From SZUA-36 sp963704855 (GTDB lineage: Bacteria > Pseudomonadota > Gammaproteobacteria > Xanthomonadales > SZUA-36): 64,000 nucleotides of DNA. The DNA is taken from positions 372,001-436,000 of the forward strand of contig CAVPHY010000024.1 in the NCBI GenBank assembly GCA_963704855.1, read 5' to 3'. Shown one piece after another: positions 44,972 through 53,276 of this stretch; position 1 is the first letter of the stretch, and each line of letters begins with the position of its first letter. The position numbers were made by a program, and so were the translations under genes. The notes under the pieces were generated by a model, which worked only from the letters and a program-made list of their open reading frames with translations, had not been told where the DNA came from and did no database searches.

Positions 44972-46833
44972 GAGACCACCGGGATCTGGATGATGAAAGT
45001 TGTACCGGTGCCGACCTCGCTTTCCACCGAGATCGTCCCATTGTGGTTATCAATGATCCCCCAGGTAACAGCGAGGCCCAGACCCGTTCCCTTCTGTCCT
45101 TTCGTGGTCGCGAAAGGTTCGAAAAGTTTCGGAAGCTGTTCTTCGGGAATACCGCAGCCATTGTCTCTTACCCTTACCTCCACGAATTCGTCGTCCCAGG
45201 AGGAGTCGACCTGTTTCCAGTGATGCCAGCCACAGCCATCCCGTAAGCAACCTTTAACCAGCCCTTTGAGCGGCACCTCGAAAGCATAGACAGGAGAGCC
45301 GCATTTCGGGCATACCTCGCCATCAACAATAAGTGAGGTCGAGCAATCCGGGCATAAGAGTTCGACACTGCTGTCGAAGACAGGCATGCCGTTAAAACGG
45401 TGATCATCGGAACCGTACATGGGGTTAAGGTGAATGATGCCGCTGTGTTTCTGCTTGCGGTAACGCATGCTGATGGCCGGTTTTGCGTCGATCTGGACCT
45501 TCCGGTCAACCAGGTCATGCCGCTTCGGGCACAGGGCGCGCTTGATCTGGAGCACGCCGGCCGGGCCAAGCCTCGCGGCCTTGCTGGTGATCGTGATGAT
45601 GCCCTGGTTATCACCAATGGCATCCAGCGAGTTGACCATCAGGTTGATGAAAACCTGTTGTATCTGATTTGCGTCCACACGCACATTGGGCAGCGTCTGT
45701 TCCAGATCCATGACCAGTTCCACCTGCCGCATGGAAAGCTGGTTTTCGATCACTTTTGCGGCGCGCCCGATGATTTCGTTGATGTCCGCCTTGCGTTTCT
45801 TCGGGACGGTTTGCCGTGCGAAATCCAGCAGGCTCTTGACGATCTCGCGGCAGCGGATGGTCTCCGAAACAATGACCTGCAGGTCTTCGCTCATCTCGGG
45901 CTGCCCCTGCGATCGCTTCAGCAGGTAACTGCTGTTGGTGAGCACGGCCGTCAGCGGGTTGTTGATTTCATGAGCCACCCCCGCAGCCAGTCTTCCAAGG
46001 GAAGCGAGCTTGTCGGACTGGAAAAGCTGCAGACGTGCTTCTGCCAGGTTTTCGGTCATATTGTTGAATGATTTGGCGAGCATGCCCAACTCGTCCTCAC
46101 TCTTCACCTTGACCCGGAAGCCAAGATTTCCGCCGGCCACGTGCTTTATCCCGGTGAGAAGTTCCCTGACCGGGCGGTCGATCCACCAGCGCACCATGAA
46201 GCCGACAATAATACTCAGGATGAGGATGGCGCTGATGGCGAGTATGACGATTGCCACCTGGCTGCGGCGGATGTTCCGGTCGACCTCGGTTAGGGGGATG
46301 GTGACATCGAGCACACCGAGCACGGTCTGGGTTTCGGGGTGTGCATGACAGGCGGCCGTCCAGCACGAAGGTGCGTTGTAGATCGGGTTGATGATACCCA
46401 GCAGACGCGGTGAGTCAGCAGAGGGGCGGAAGACCCGTGAGCGTTCTTTTTGCTCCAGGCGCTCCAGCGGTTCACCGGCCGAATGGCAGCGGTAACAGCT
46501 CTCGGCTTTCTGGTCGACCATCGTGCCGATTTCGGCCTCGTCCGACGAGTAGATGATCTCGCCTGATTTATTGAATACGCGGACGCGGTCAATGCTGTCC
46601 TGGTTGCCGATGCGGTGGATGCTCTCATGAATCCGCTTCCGGTCGTTGTGCAGCATGTCGTACTCGGTGTCCGACTTTACCGCCTCGCTGAGCTGATTCG
46701 CGTGCCGTTCCACCTCCGTAAGCAGGCTCTTTTTTTCGGACTGGATATTGAAAAAGGCGAATATGCCGATCGCGACAAGAATCGTCAGCACCACACCGAA
46801 GGTCAGCTTTAAACCGATTTTGTTATTGAACAT
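44968..46833 (-). CDS. Sensor histidine kinase with periplasmic heme motifs and a cysteine-rich insertion
   Basis: This 621-residue kinase has one N-terminal membrane helix (8-30), a periplasmic sensor (31-190), a second helix (193-213), HAMP (about 215-265), HisKA with H288 in AAGVAHEINNPL, and HATPase. The sensor contains CYRCH (113-117) and CWTAACH (157-163), so it may bind one or two c-type hemes. The ATPase domain is split: the N box (NLMVNSLDAIGD, to about 408) and the G1 box (VRDNGCGIPEE, from 554) are separated by about 130 residues. That insert holds C494/C497 and C508/C511 (CPDC, CPKC), and more cysteines at 435, 529 and 534. It is upstream of and coupled to the GcvH-type regulator. 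Confidence 0.92.
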   Translation of the reverse strand: MFNNKIGLKLTFGVVLTILVAIGIFAFFNIQSEKKSLLTEVERHANQLSEAVKSDTEYDMLHNDRKRIHESIHRIGNQDSIDRVRVFNKSGEIIYSSDEAEIGTMVDQKAESCYRCHSAGEPLERLEQKERSRVFRPSADSPRLLGIINPIYNAPSCWTAACHAHPETQTVLGVLDVTIPLTEVDRNIRRSQVAIVILAISAILILSIIVGFMVRWWIDRPVRELLTGIKHVAGGNLGFRVKVKSEDELGMLAKSFNNMTENLAEARLQLFQSDKLASLGRLAAGVAHEINNPLTAVLTNSSYLLKRSQGQPEMSEDLQVIVSETIRCREIVKSLLDFARQTVPKKRKADINEIIGRAAKVIENQLSMRQVELVMDLEQTLPNVRVDANQIQQVFINLMVNSLDAIGDNQGIITITSKAARLGPAGVLQIKRALCPKRHDLVDRKVQIDAKPAISMRYRKQKHSGIIHLNPMYGSDDHRFNGMPVFDSSVELLCPDCSTSLIVDGEVCPKCGSPVYAFEVPLKGLVKGCLRDGCGWHHWKQVDSSWDDEFVEVRVRDNGCGIPEEQLPKLFEPFATTKGQKGTGLGLAVTWGIIDNHNGTISVESEVGTGTTFIIQIPVVS

Positions 46834-46855
46834 TGTCCACCTGCGAGGCGATTTC

Positions 46856-46993
46856 CTACTTGGTATCGTCCTGCTTGTTCGCCGGTGTCTTTAGGTACTT
46901 GACCATATAGATGAACAGAACCCAGAAACACAACAAGAGCAGGTATTCGAGCCCCTTGGTTTCAAAAATGTTTACGTAGGTAAATGACTCCAT
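46856..46993 (-). CDS. Small membrane protein of the NrfD-type complex
   Basis: This 45-codon gene encodes MESFTYVNIFETKGLEYLLL, a single membrane helix (to about residue 35), and a charged end. It lies 10 bases after the NrfD-like gene and 23 before the kinase gene. Small one-helix proteins at this position are known in Hmc- and Tmc-like respiratory complexes. No homolog is identified by name, but the ATG, the helix and the tight spacing support a real gene. Confidence 0.7.
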   Translation of the reverse strand: MESFTYVNIFETKGLEYLLLLCFWVLFIYMVKYLKTPANKQDDTK

Positions 46994-47002
46994 TTCAGAC
47001 TC

Positions 47003-48179
47003 CTAGTGGTGCTGGTTCGAGTTGAGCACGGGCATACGCGTGACAACCCAGCGGAATATCCAGAACTGAACGAATATCACCGTCATCGAAACGATAAACT
47101 CCTGCCAGGACGGGACGTAACGTACCTCCGCATACCAGTTGAAACAGATGATGGATATATTGAGCCGGTTGAGCACGATGCCTACAAGCGCCATGGCCGC
47201 AGCAATCTTGATGATTTTCAAATTCCTGTGCTTGTAGCCAAAGGCAAACATCAATGCGGGTACCAGCACGAACCCGATCACCTCGAGAAGAAACCACAGT
47301 CCAAACCCGTCGTTAAGCAATTCCCATTGCTGGTCGTGGACGAACAGCAGGGCCTTGAAAAAATAGTAGACAAACATGGTGATGGCCGCGCCTTTAGCCA
47401 GGCCCAGGACGATGTCGTCAAACGACCGGTCGCTACCCGGCCCCAACAGGTTCTTGAAGACCCTGTGACCGATGGTTCCTTCCATGATGATCATGGCCAG
47501 GCCCGCGTAGACGCTGGAGACAAAAAACTGGATCGGTATGAACTCCGAAAACCACAGCGGATGGATCTTGGTTTTCGCCATCAGGTACAGGGCACCGAGA
47601 CCTGATTGGTGCAGCAGGGACAAGGTTATACCCAGGATCACCGTGGCCAGCGTGAGGCTGGCAAGGAATTTACGGGCTTTTTCCCAGTGCATCCATTCCG
47701 CAACCGCCGGGGAAAACTCGACAAATGCTGCGAGCATGTATAACAGGAAATGCCAGCAGATCAGGAACAGGATAGAACTGAATCCGAACGAGTTGCCGAT
47801 ATAGGGATTGAAGCCGAACCATGGCCGGCCCAGGTCCAGCAACAGTGCTCCGGCGTAAAAAGCTGTAGGCCATCAACCCGTTCAGTACCGTGACGCGTAC
47901 GACGGAGCGATACTTTTTCACCCCCAGCACATAAACCACGAAAGTGATGACGTAGGCGCCACCGGCCAGCGCAACACCGGTGACGACGTTCAAACCCTTC
48001 CAGAGGCCCCAGGGTACTTCCTGCGTGTAATTGGCCACTGAACCGAGGCCGTAGACAAAGCGGAAATACAGGATGATTACACCGGTAATAATCACCGGTA
48101 TCGAGATGACATTAAACGGTGTGAGCCATGGCCCACGTGGTTTCATCTCCTCGATCAGGAAGCGAAAAAAGTTTGCCAA
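47003..48179 (-). CDS. NrfD/HybB family quinone-linked membrane subunit (frameshifted in this sequence)
   Basis: This is a polytopic membrane protein that exchanges electrons with the quinone pool in NrfD/PsrC/HybB-type complexes. From a TTG at 48179 the N-terminal part reads ANFFRFLIEEMKPRGPWLTP and PWGLWKGLNVVTGVALAGGAY, up to LNGLMAYSF. The frame then breaks. The other part starts at YAGALLLDLGRPWFGFNP and runs to 47003. A single extra A in the five-A run 47857-47861 (T on the coding strand) explains the break; removing it gives SFYAGALLLDLGRPW, as in the family. Total length would be about 391 residues with some ten helices. Confidence 0.88.
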
Positions 48180-48202
48180 ATGAATCGTAAACAGCGGCTT
48201 CT

Positions 48203-49093
48203 CTATTCATCATCTGATGCTCCGGTTCCCAGCCCGGTTTCTCCTTCCAGGGCCGGTTTGTTATTTGCCGCAAGTGCATTGAGCCCCAGCAGGAAGGCCG
48301 GTGCACCGAACAGGATCATCGGTACGCTATACAGAAACTGCTTCGTATAGTCCGGGTAGGGGGTGTTGCCTACATTGCTCGGAAACCCCAGTTGGTCAAA
48401 AGGTACCGCCGAGAGGTAGATGTAGCCGGTTCCGCCCACCTCGTTATCACCATAAATATGATGTACATAATCATCCGGGTGGCTGTAAATCCGGTGCCTG
48501 GCGATTTCAAGGTTCTTCACCCGGGTGCCGAACATGAGCGCATCTGTCGGGCATGCACTGACACAGGCCGGTTTGAGCCCCTCCTGGAGGCGCTCGACAC
48601 ACATGGTGCACTTCTGGATTTTCGGGTTCCATTCGTTAAATTCGAATTTGACCATATTGAACGGGCAGGAAATCATGCAGTAGCGGCAACCGATACACTT
48701 GTTTCCTCTCCAGTAGACGGGGCCTTCCGGGGTTTGCTTCATCGCCTCGGTGGGACAGGCAATTGCACAGGCGGCCTGGTAGCAGTGCATGCACTGGGTT
48801 TTGACAAAGACATCGCCTTTTTCCGTCGCGTATTTATTGACGACAGTCCATTGCTTGTCATCTGTTTTCCTGTGCTTTTCCAGCGCGCCGTCGGTCATGA
48901 CATCCGGCACGAACAGGTCGTGCTCTTCACCGCAGGCAACTTCGCATGCCCTGCAGCCAATACAGCGGGTTGTATCGACCAGAATACCGACGAACTCCTC
49001 AGGATTGTGTTCCTCCTGGGCACGGGCATTACCGCCTGCGAGCGCGGTGCCACCAACGACAACTGACGTTTTTAAAAAGCCTCGCCTATCCAT
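48203..49093 (-). CDS. Tat-exported 4Fe-4S ferredoxin-type subunit (HybA/HmcB-like)
   Basis: This 296-residue electron-transfer subunit has a twin-arginine signal (MDRRGFLKTSVVVGG). Sixteen cysteines fit four [4Fe-4S] clusters: C44/C47/C50/C54 (CIGCRACEVAC), then CMHCYQAACAIACP, CIGCRYCMISCP, and CTMC with ACVSACP. A hydrophobic helix near the C-terminus (FLYSVPMILFGAPAFLLG) probably anchors it to the periplasmic face of the membrane, next to the NrfD-type subunit. It lies between the nine-heme cytochrome and NrfD genes, as in Hmc-like complexes. Confidence 0.93.
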   Translation of the reverse strand: MDRRGFLKTSVVVGGTALAGGNARAQEEHNPEEFVGILVDTTRCIGCRACEVACGEEHDLFVPDVMTDGALEKHRKTDDKQWTVVNKYATEKGDVFVKTQCMHCYQAACAIACPTEAMKQTPEGPVYWRGNKCIGCRYCMISCPFNMVKFEFNEWNPKIQKCTMCVERLQEGLKPACVSACPTDALMFGTRVKNLEIARHRIYSHPDDYVHHIYGDNEVGGTGYIYLSAVPFDQLGFPSNVGNTPYPDYTKQFLYSVPMILFGAPAFLLGLNALAANNKPALEGETGLGTGASDDE

Positions 49094-49161
49094 TTTGACT
49101 CCTCGACCCTGGCGGAATCTGTAACCCTGTCAGGGCTTCAACGTTTCAAATCAAACTACAA

Positions 49162-50124
49162 TTATTTCCCTGCCTTTACATGGCACTCGACACAGCCTTT
49201 GCTCGCATCCACACCCGTGCCTGTTTGGTGGCATTTCCAGCAATTTTTATGGATGACCACCTTTGAACTGCGTGTTTCATCGGCAATATCGTCAAGGTCT
49301 GAGTGATGACAATCGGAGCACTTATAGTACTTTTTGCTCATTTTGGAATTCGTATCATGGCAGATCTGGCAATTGATCCAGGAAGACGCCATGTATCCCG
49401 GGTGCGGGGTATCCAGGTCCTTGGCGTGAATCTGGTGGTGGCATTCCACGCATTCCATATCCGCGTCCTGAACGTGCAAGCCATGCGGAAAAACCACGTC
49501 CCCAACGGATGAGTTGAAGACGATGTCACCCGGCATTTCCGGATTGGCGGTTGCCGGCGCAGGTGCTGAAATTTCACTTCCCGGGATCGGGTGAGCGATT
49601 TGTGCCCAGCTATCTGAAAATTCAAACCCCTTGAATGTGGGGCTTTCGTCGTTATGGCACTGAATGCAGGCCTCAGCGGTCGCGTCCATGATCAGGCCGG
49701 CCGCACGTGCAGCTTCCGGGTCCTCCATGACTTTCTTGGCCTTGTAAGCCGAGCCGGGCCCATGACAGGCCTCACAGCCCACACCTTCCTCATCGGTGTA
49801 AGCACCTTGTTCGCTGATGGCCACTCCTGCACCCAGGCTTGCCCGGGTCGTGTGGCATTTAAGGCAGCTGTCTTCCTGCTGGGGATCCCCGAGACCCAGA
49901 TCAGCGGCAATTTTCCGGGCTTCATCGGAGGCCAGAACCTCGAAGGCCGTTGCGTGCCTGGACTCAGTCCAGATATTCCACTGATCGCCGGTCTTGGCCT
50001 TGTGACAGGCCTTGCATTTGGGGGCGCCTATGATTTCATGGTCGGCGACTGCTTGCTGCGAAAAACCCAACAGCGAAGCAGTAACAATGAACAAGCATCC
50101 TATAGAACTATAAAATTTAAGCAT
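49162..50124 (-). CDS. Nine-heme cytochrome c (c554-like half plus class III-like half)
   Basis: This 320-residue periplasmic cytochrome has a signal peptide ending near AVA-D (residue 28). I count nine CxxCH motifs, starting at C37, C87, C117, C153, C225, C252, C269, C295 and C311. The first four, with CLKCHTTRAS and GVGCEACHGPGS, match the cytochrome c554 family. The last five, with FPHGLH, CVECHH and CSDCHH, resemble class III (c3/c7) cytochromes. A proline/alanine linker (about 180-200) joins the halves. It likely passes electrons between the Fe-S/NrfD membrane module and a periplasmic partner. Confidence 0.93.
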   Translation of the reverse strand: MLKFYSSIGCLFIVTASLLGFSQQAVADHEIIGAPKCKACHKAKTGDQWNIWTESRHATAFEVLASDEARKIAADLGLGDPQQEDSCLKCHTTRASLGAGVAISEQGAYTDEEGVGCEACHGPGSAYKAKKVMEDPEAARAAGLIMDATAEACIQCHNDESPTFKGFEFSDSWAQIAHPIPGSEISAPAPATANPEMPGDIVFNSSVGDVVFPHGLHVQDADMECVECHHQIHAKDLDTPHPGYMASSWINCQICHDTNSKMSKKYYKCSDCHHSDLDDIADETRSSKVVIHKNCWKCHQTGTGVDASKGCVECHVKAGK

Positions 50125-50177
50125 AAATGCCTCACCAGGTTCTCAACAGAGACAAGACCAGGTTTCTACAAAATTTC

Positions 50178-51344
50178 TCAGGCTTTCAGAAATGGTTTTG
50201 AAAAGCCCATCAGAAGTTTTGTATATTCTGCATTTCTGGCCTGCTTACTCTCTTCTGTTTCACTCGATTCGAACTTAGCCGTGTTCTCGATGAATTTGTT
50301 TGCAAGTTCCTGGTACCTGTCTATCTCAGCCTGGTACCAAGTGACTGAATCACGCCCGATTCTAAGATCGGGTAATTCTTTTGCGAGATTGGATGGTTCA
50401 ATTCCGCACATCCAGCTAAGTTCAAATGGCTTGATGGCCAACCATTCAGGGTGTTCAGCATGTTCGGTGTTAACGGTTGTGATTTTTCCACTCAGGGGTG
50501 AGGGGATTTTCAGGCTGTAGTCACCGTATTGAATCGAAAATAATGTTTCCCCTTTTCCGATCGTTTTCCCGGTTTCCGGCAGATTGACCAGATCAACCCT
50601 CTCAAAGATTTTTCTGATCAGATCATCGGGCCCGATACGCACCATACCGTTCAGCTCGATCTTTGCCCATGCATGTTGGGGGGAGATAAAAACGCCTGCA
50701 GGAACGTTCAATTCGAACTTGGATTTTGACTCGTGCGTACCCGGCTTTATCAAGCGGACCTTGTGTCGCATTTGTTTTTCGAGTGTTGCCTGCCGCTTTA
50801 TCAACGCCTTTTTCAGGAAACCCAGCAGTTCATCTTCGGTGAATGGTTTTTCAACGTAGGCCATCGCCCCGAACTTGACGGTCTCAACCGCGGTTTCTAT
50901 CGATGCGTACCCGGTGATGACGATGATATCGATATCGGGGCGCAGGTGTTTGGCGGCCTTGGTCAACTCGACGCCGTCCATTTCCGGCATCTTCAGATCG
51001 GTGAAAATAAAGTCGTAATCATTTTTGCGGATCAGTCCCAGTGCCTCGGAACCTTTTTCCACCGTATCGATGCTATAACCTGCTAACACGAGTATTTTCC
51101 GGAAACTGCTCAGGATTATTTCTTCATCATCCACAGCCAGTATCCGGGCTTTCGGGTTATCCAGTTCCACCCGCTTCAACGAGGGTGCCTCTTCACTTAC
51201 ATCGAGTTTCAAGCCGACATCCAGGGCGTGCTCTCTCTCCTCTTTCAGGCGTTTTTCAGTCATCCTTTTCAGGATCACCCGAAGCACGAGATCGACCACG
51301 ATAAACGCAACGATTGTGATAATGACGATGAGGGCTACAATCAT
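50178..51344 (-). CDS. Membrane-anchored response regulator with GcvH-like domain
   Basis: From the ATG at 51344, after AGAGGA, the product has 388 residues. An N-terminal membrane helix (2-25, MIVALIVIITIVAFIVVD) and a charged linker precede a receiver domain (about 65-185) with phospho-acceptor D116 (TDLKMPE), ITGYAS and VEKPF. A GcvH-like domain (about 210-320) follows: VFISPQHAWAKIEL, IPSPLSGKITTVN and HPEWLAIKPF. The lysine that carries lipoate in GcvH is aspartate here. A charged helical tail completes it. It is the first gene of the module, and its receiver probably takes phosphate from the module's kinase. Confidence 0.88.
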   Translation of the reverse strand: MIVALIVIITIVAFIVVDLVLRVILKRMTEKRLKEEREHALDVGLKLDVSEEAPSLKRVELDNPKARILAVDDEEIILSSFRKILVLAGYSIDTVEKGSEALGLIRKNDYDFIFTDLKMPEMDGVELTKAAKHLRPDIDIIVITGYASIETAVETVKFGAMAYVEKPFTEDELLGFLKKALIKRQATLEKQMRHKVRLIKPGTHESKSKFELNVPAGVFISPQHAWAKIELNGMVRIGPDDLIRKIFERVDLVNLPETGKTIGKGETLFSIQYGDYSLKIPSPLSGKITTVNTEHAEHPEWLAIKPFELSWMCGIEPSNLAKELPDLRIGRDSVTWYQAEIDRYQELANKFIENTAKFESSETEESKQARNAEYTKLLMGFSKPFLKA

Positions 51345-51771
51345 TTTACTGATCCTCTGAAGTGGCAAACACAGCGGTGCTGATCCAGGCGGGTTGCACC
51401 GGGTCTTGAAGCGGTTAGTACGTTGAAGGCGGCAGTGGAGTGCTTTCCGGGCCTGCCTGGGTTTCCGAAGGGGGTGGGCGCGCAGGATTCATGTATCCTG
51501 AACATACCCTGATCACAAAAAACTGCTGCAACACTCAAGAAAATCACCGTCCCTGTCTGTGCCCGGAAACCCGATTATTTTTATAAAGCAATTCTTTTTA
51601 TACGGTGTAAACAGTACGCTTCGGGCAGAGGGAAAGAGATGATCTGGGTCAATTAACGGACCGATTAATATTCTGAGGTCTGATCAACAGCCTGAGCGCG
51701 AAATTGGATGTTTTATCTCTTGATTTCCAAGCCTTTCAGATTCAGGGGATAAGGCCCGTAAAGGTCCCCCA
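51345..51771. other. Intergenic region upstream of the respiratory module
   Basis: These 427 bases have no credible gene. They must contain the promoter for the minus-strand module beginning at 51344. A short inverted repeat (caggat / atcctg, 6-base spacer) lies at 51483-51500 and could be an operator. AT-rich stretches near 51575-51610 could be a minus-strand promoter, but I cannot fix a -35/-10 pair. Confidence 0.5.
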
Positions 51772-52149
51772 CTAACGGATTTCGACCACCCGGAATCCGA
51801 AAGGCAGGATGGCAAGCCGGGTCATTTTGAGGTGTTGCACTGCGAATGGCAGGCCGATAATCGTGATGGCGAAAAAAGCGGCCATGAACAAATGCATCAG
51901 TGCAAGCTCAAGGCCCGGAAGAATAATCCAGATGATATTCATGATGACCGAAATGGCACCGCCGGGTGGTTCGGTTTCGCGTATTTCATGACCAAACGGC
52001 GCCAGGCCCAGGATGGACAGTTTGAAGCACTGGATACCGAATGGGATACCGATAATGGTGATGCACAACAGCACGCCACCCAGGATGTACGCGAAGGCAA
52101 CGAGGAAGCCGCCGAAGATAAACCATAGAACGTTTAGCAGAAAAGACAT
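51772..52149 (-). CDS. yccF: YccF family inner-membrane protein
   Basis: This 125-residue membrane protein starts at the ATG at 52149 (MSFLLNVLWFIFGGF, as in E. coli YccF). Two copies of the YccF domain are visible, each with a paired helix: CITIIGIPFGIQCFKLSILGLAPFG and AITIIGLPFAVQHLKMTRLAILPFG. The function is unknown. It overlaps no gene and ends the short minus-strand cluster with anmK and the M23 peptidase. Confidence 0.92.
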   Translation of the reverse strand: MSFLLNVLWFIFGGFLVAFAYILGGVLLCITIIGIPFGIQCFKLSILGLAPFGHEIRETEPPGGAISVIMNIIWIILPGLELALMHLFMAAFFAITIIGLPFAVQHLKMTRLAILPFGFRVVEIR

Positions 52150-52163
52150 CTTGAGATTATATA

Positions 52164-53276
52164 TCAACTACCCGGGGGTTCGTGTATGTCACCCAGCAAT
52201 ACAGGGTGATTTGAACCGGTAATCGCTGTTGTGTCCTGGCTGCGGCCGTGCAACCTTTCGCGCGCCAGCCAGGCGAACAGCATACCTTCTACCCAGTCGG
52301 GGTCGGTGCCGTGCCTGGCGGTCGATTCCACCACTACACCCGGTAAGGCCGCCGCTAGCCTTTGCATCAGGAAGGCATTATGAACGCCACCCCCGCATAC
52401 CAGCAGTCGCTTCGGTAAACCCGCTACCGCCAGGCTGTCGGCGATGCTCTGTGCGCTCAATTCTGCCAGTGTGGTTTGGACATTGACCGCTGCGGGTGAC
52501 GAATGACCCAGCATCCTGTCAAGCCAGCTCATGCTGAAGTATTCCAGGCCGGTGCTCTTGGGTGATGCTTGTCTGAAATAGGGATCCTCCAGCATACGGC
52601 TCAATAGCCCGGTGTCCAGTTTACCTTTAGTGGCCCAACGACCATTGTCATCATAGTTTTTTTGCAACTGACGCCTGGTCCAGCCATCCATCAGGCAGTT
52701 TCCGGGGCCGCAGTCAAAGCCGGTCACAGCCCCTGTGGAAGGCAAAATGGTCAGGTTGGCAATACCGCCTATGTTCACTACGGCGCGGTTTTCCGTGTCA
52801 CTGTGGAACAAATTCCTGTGCAGCAATGGCGCCAATGGTGCACCCTGGCCACCTGCCTTTACATCCGCAACCCGGAAATTACAAACCACTGTCGTACCGG
52901 TATTCCTGACGATCAGTTCGCCTCTTCCAAGCTGGATGGTTACGGGCTTCTCACCCCAGGGCTGGTGCCAGACATTCTGGCCATGGGACCCGATAGCCCT
53001 GATGTCACGCATCTCCAAACCGGTTTCACGTACCAGGTTTTGCGCGATGCGGGCAAAGAAGAAAGCCAGGCTCTCATCCAGCAAATCAGCCACTTTTTGG
53101 GCCGGTGGCGCGCCGGTTTCCAGCAATTGATCGAGTGTTTGCCTGATGGCAACCGGGTAGGGTGTACACGCGGCGTGCAATATATCCATTGAGCCATTGC
53201 TGAAACTGACCAGCACGGCATCCACGCCATCGCGGCTGGTGCCGGATAACATCCCGATCAATAGTTCGTCTGTCAC
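52164..53276 (-). CDS. anmK: Anhydro-N-acetylmuramic acid kinase
   Basis: AnmK opens and phosphorylates 1,6-anhydro-MurNAc to MurNAc-6-phosphate in wall recycling. The protein has 370 residues and a GTG start that overlaps the upstream stop as GTGA. The N-terminal LIGMLSGTSRDGVDAVLV, VVNIGGIANLTILP and FDCGPGNCLMDGW motifs are diagnostic, as is LLVCGGGVHNAFLMQRL. With AmpG at 43 kb and the lytic transglycosylases near the left edge, it completes a visible recycling route. It is coupled to the M23 gene. Confidence 0.97.
   Translation of the reverse strand: MTDELLIGMLSGTSRDGVDAVLVSFSNGSMDILHAACTPYPVAIRQTLDQLLETGAPPAQKVADLLDESLAFFFARIAQNLVRETGLEMRDIRAIGSHGQNVWHQPWGEKPVTIQLGRGELIVRNTGTTVVCNFRVADVKAGGQGAPLAPLLHRNLFHSDTENRAVVNIGGIANLTILPSTGAVTGFDCGPGNCLMDGWTRRQLQKNYDDNGRWATKGKLDTGLLSRMLEDPYFRQASPKSTGLEYFSMSWLDRMLGHSSPAAVNVQTTLAELSAQSIADSLAVAGLPKRLLVCGGGVHNAFLMQRLAAALPGVVVESTARHGTDPDWVEGMLFAWLARERLHGRSQDTTAITGSNHPVLLGDIHEPPGS

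Noticed and set aside
49654..50520. 288-codon open frame across the cytochrome and regulator genes, plus strand
   Set aside because: It is antisense to two well-supported genes and their gap; no domain seen.
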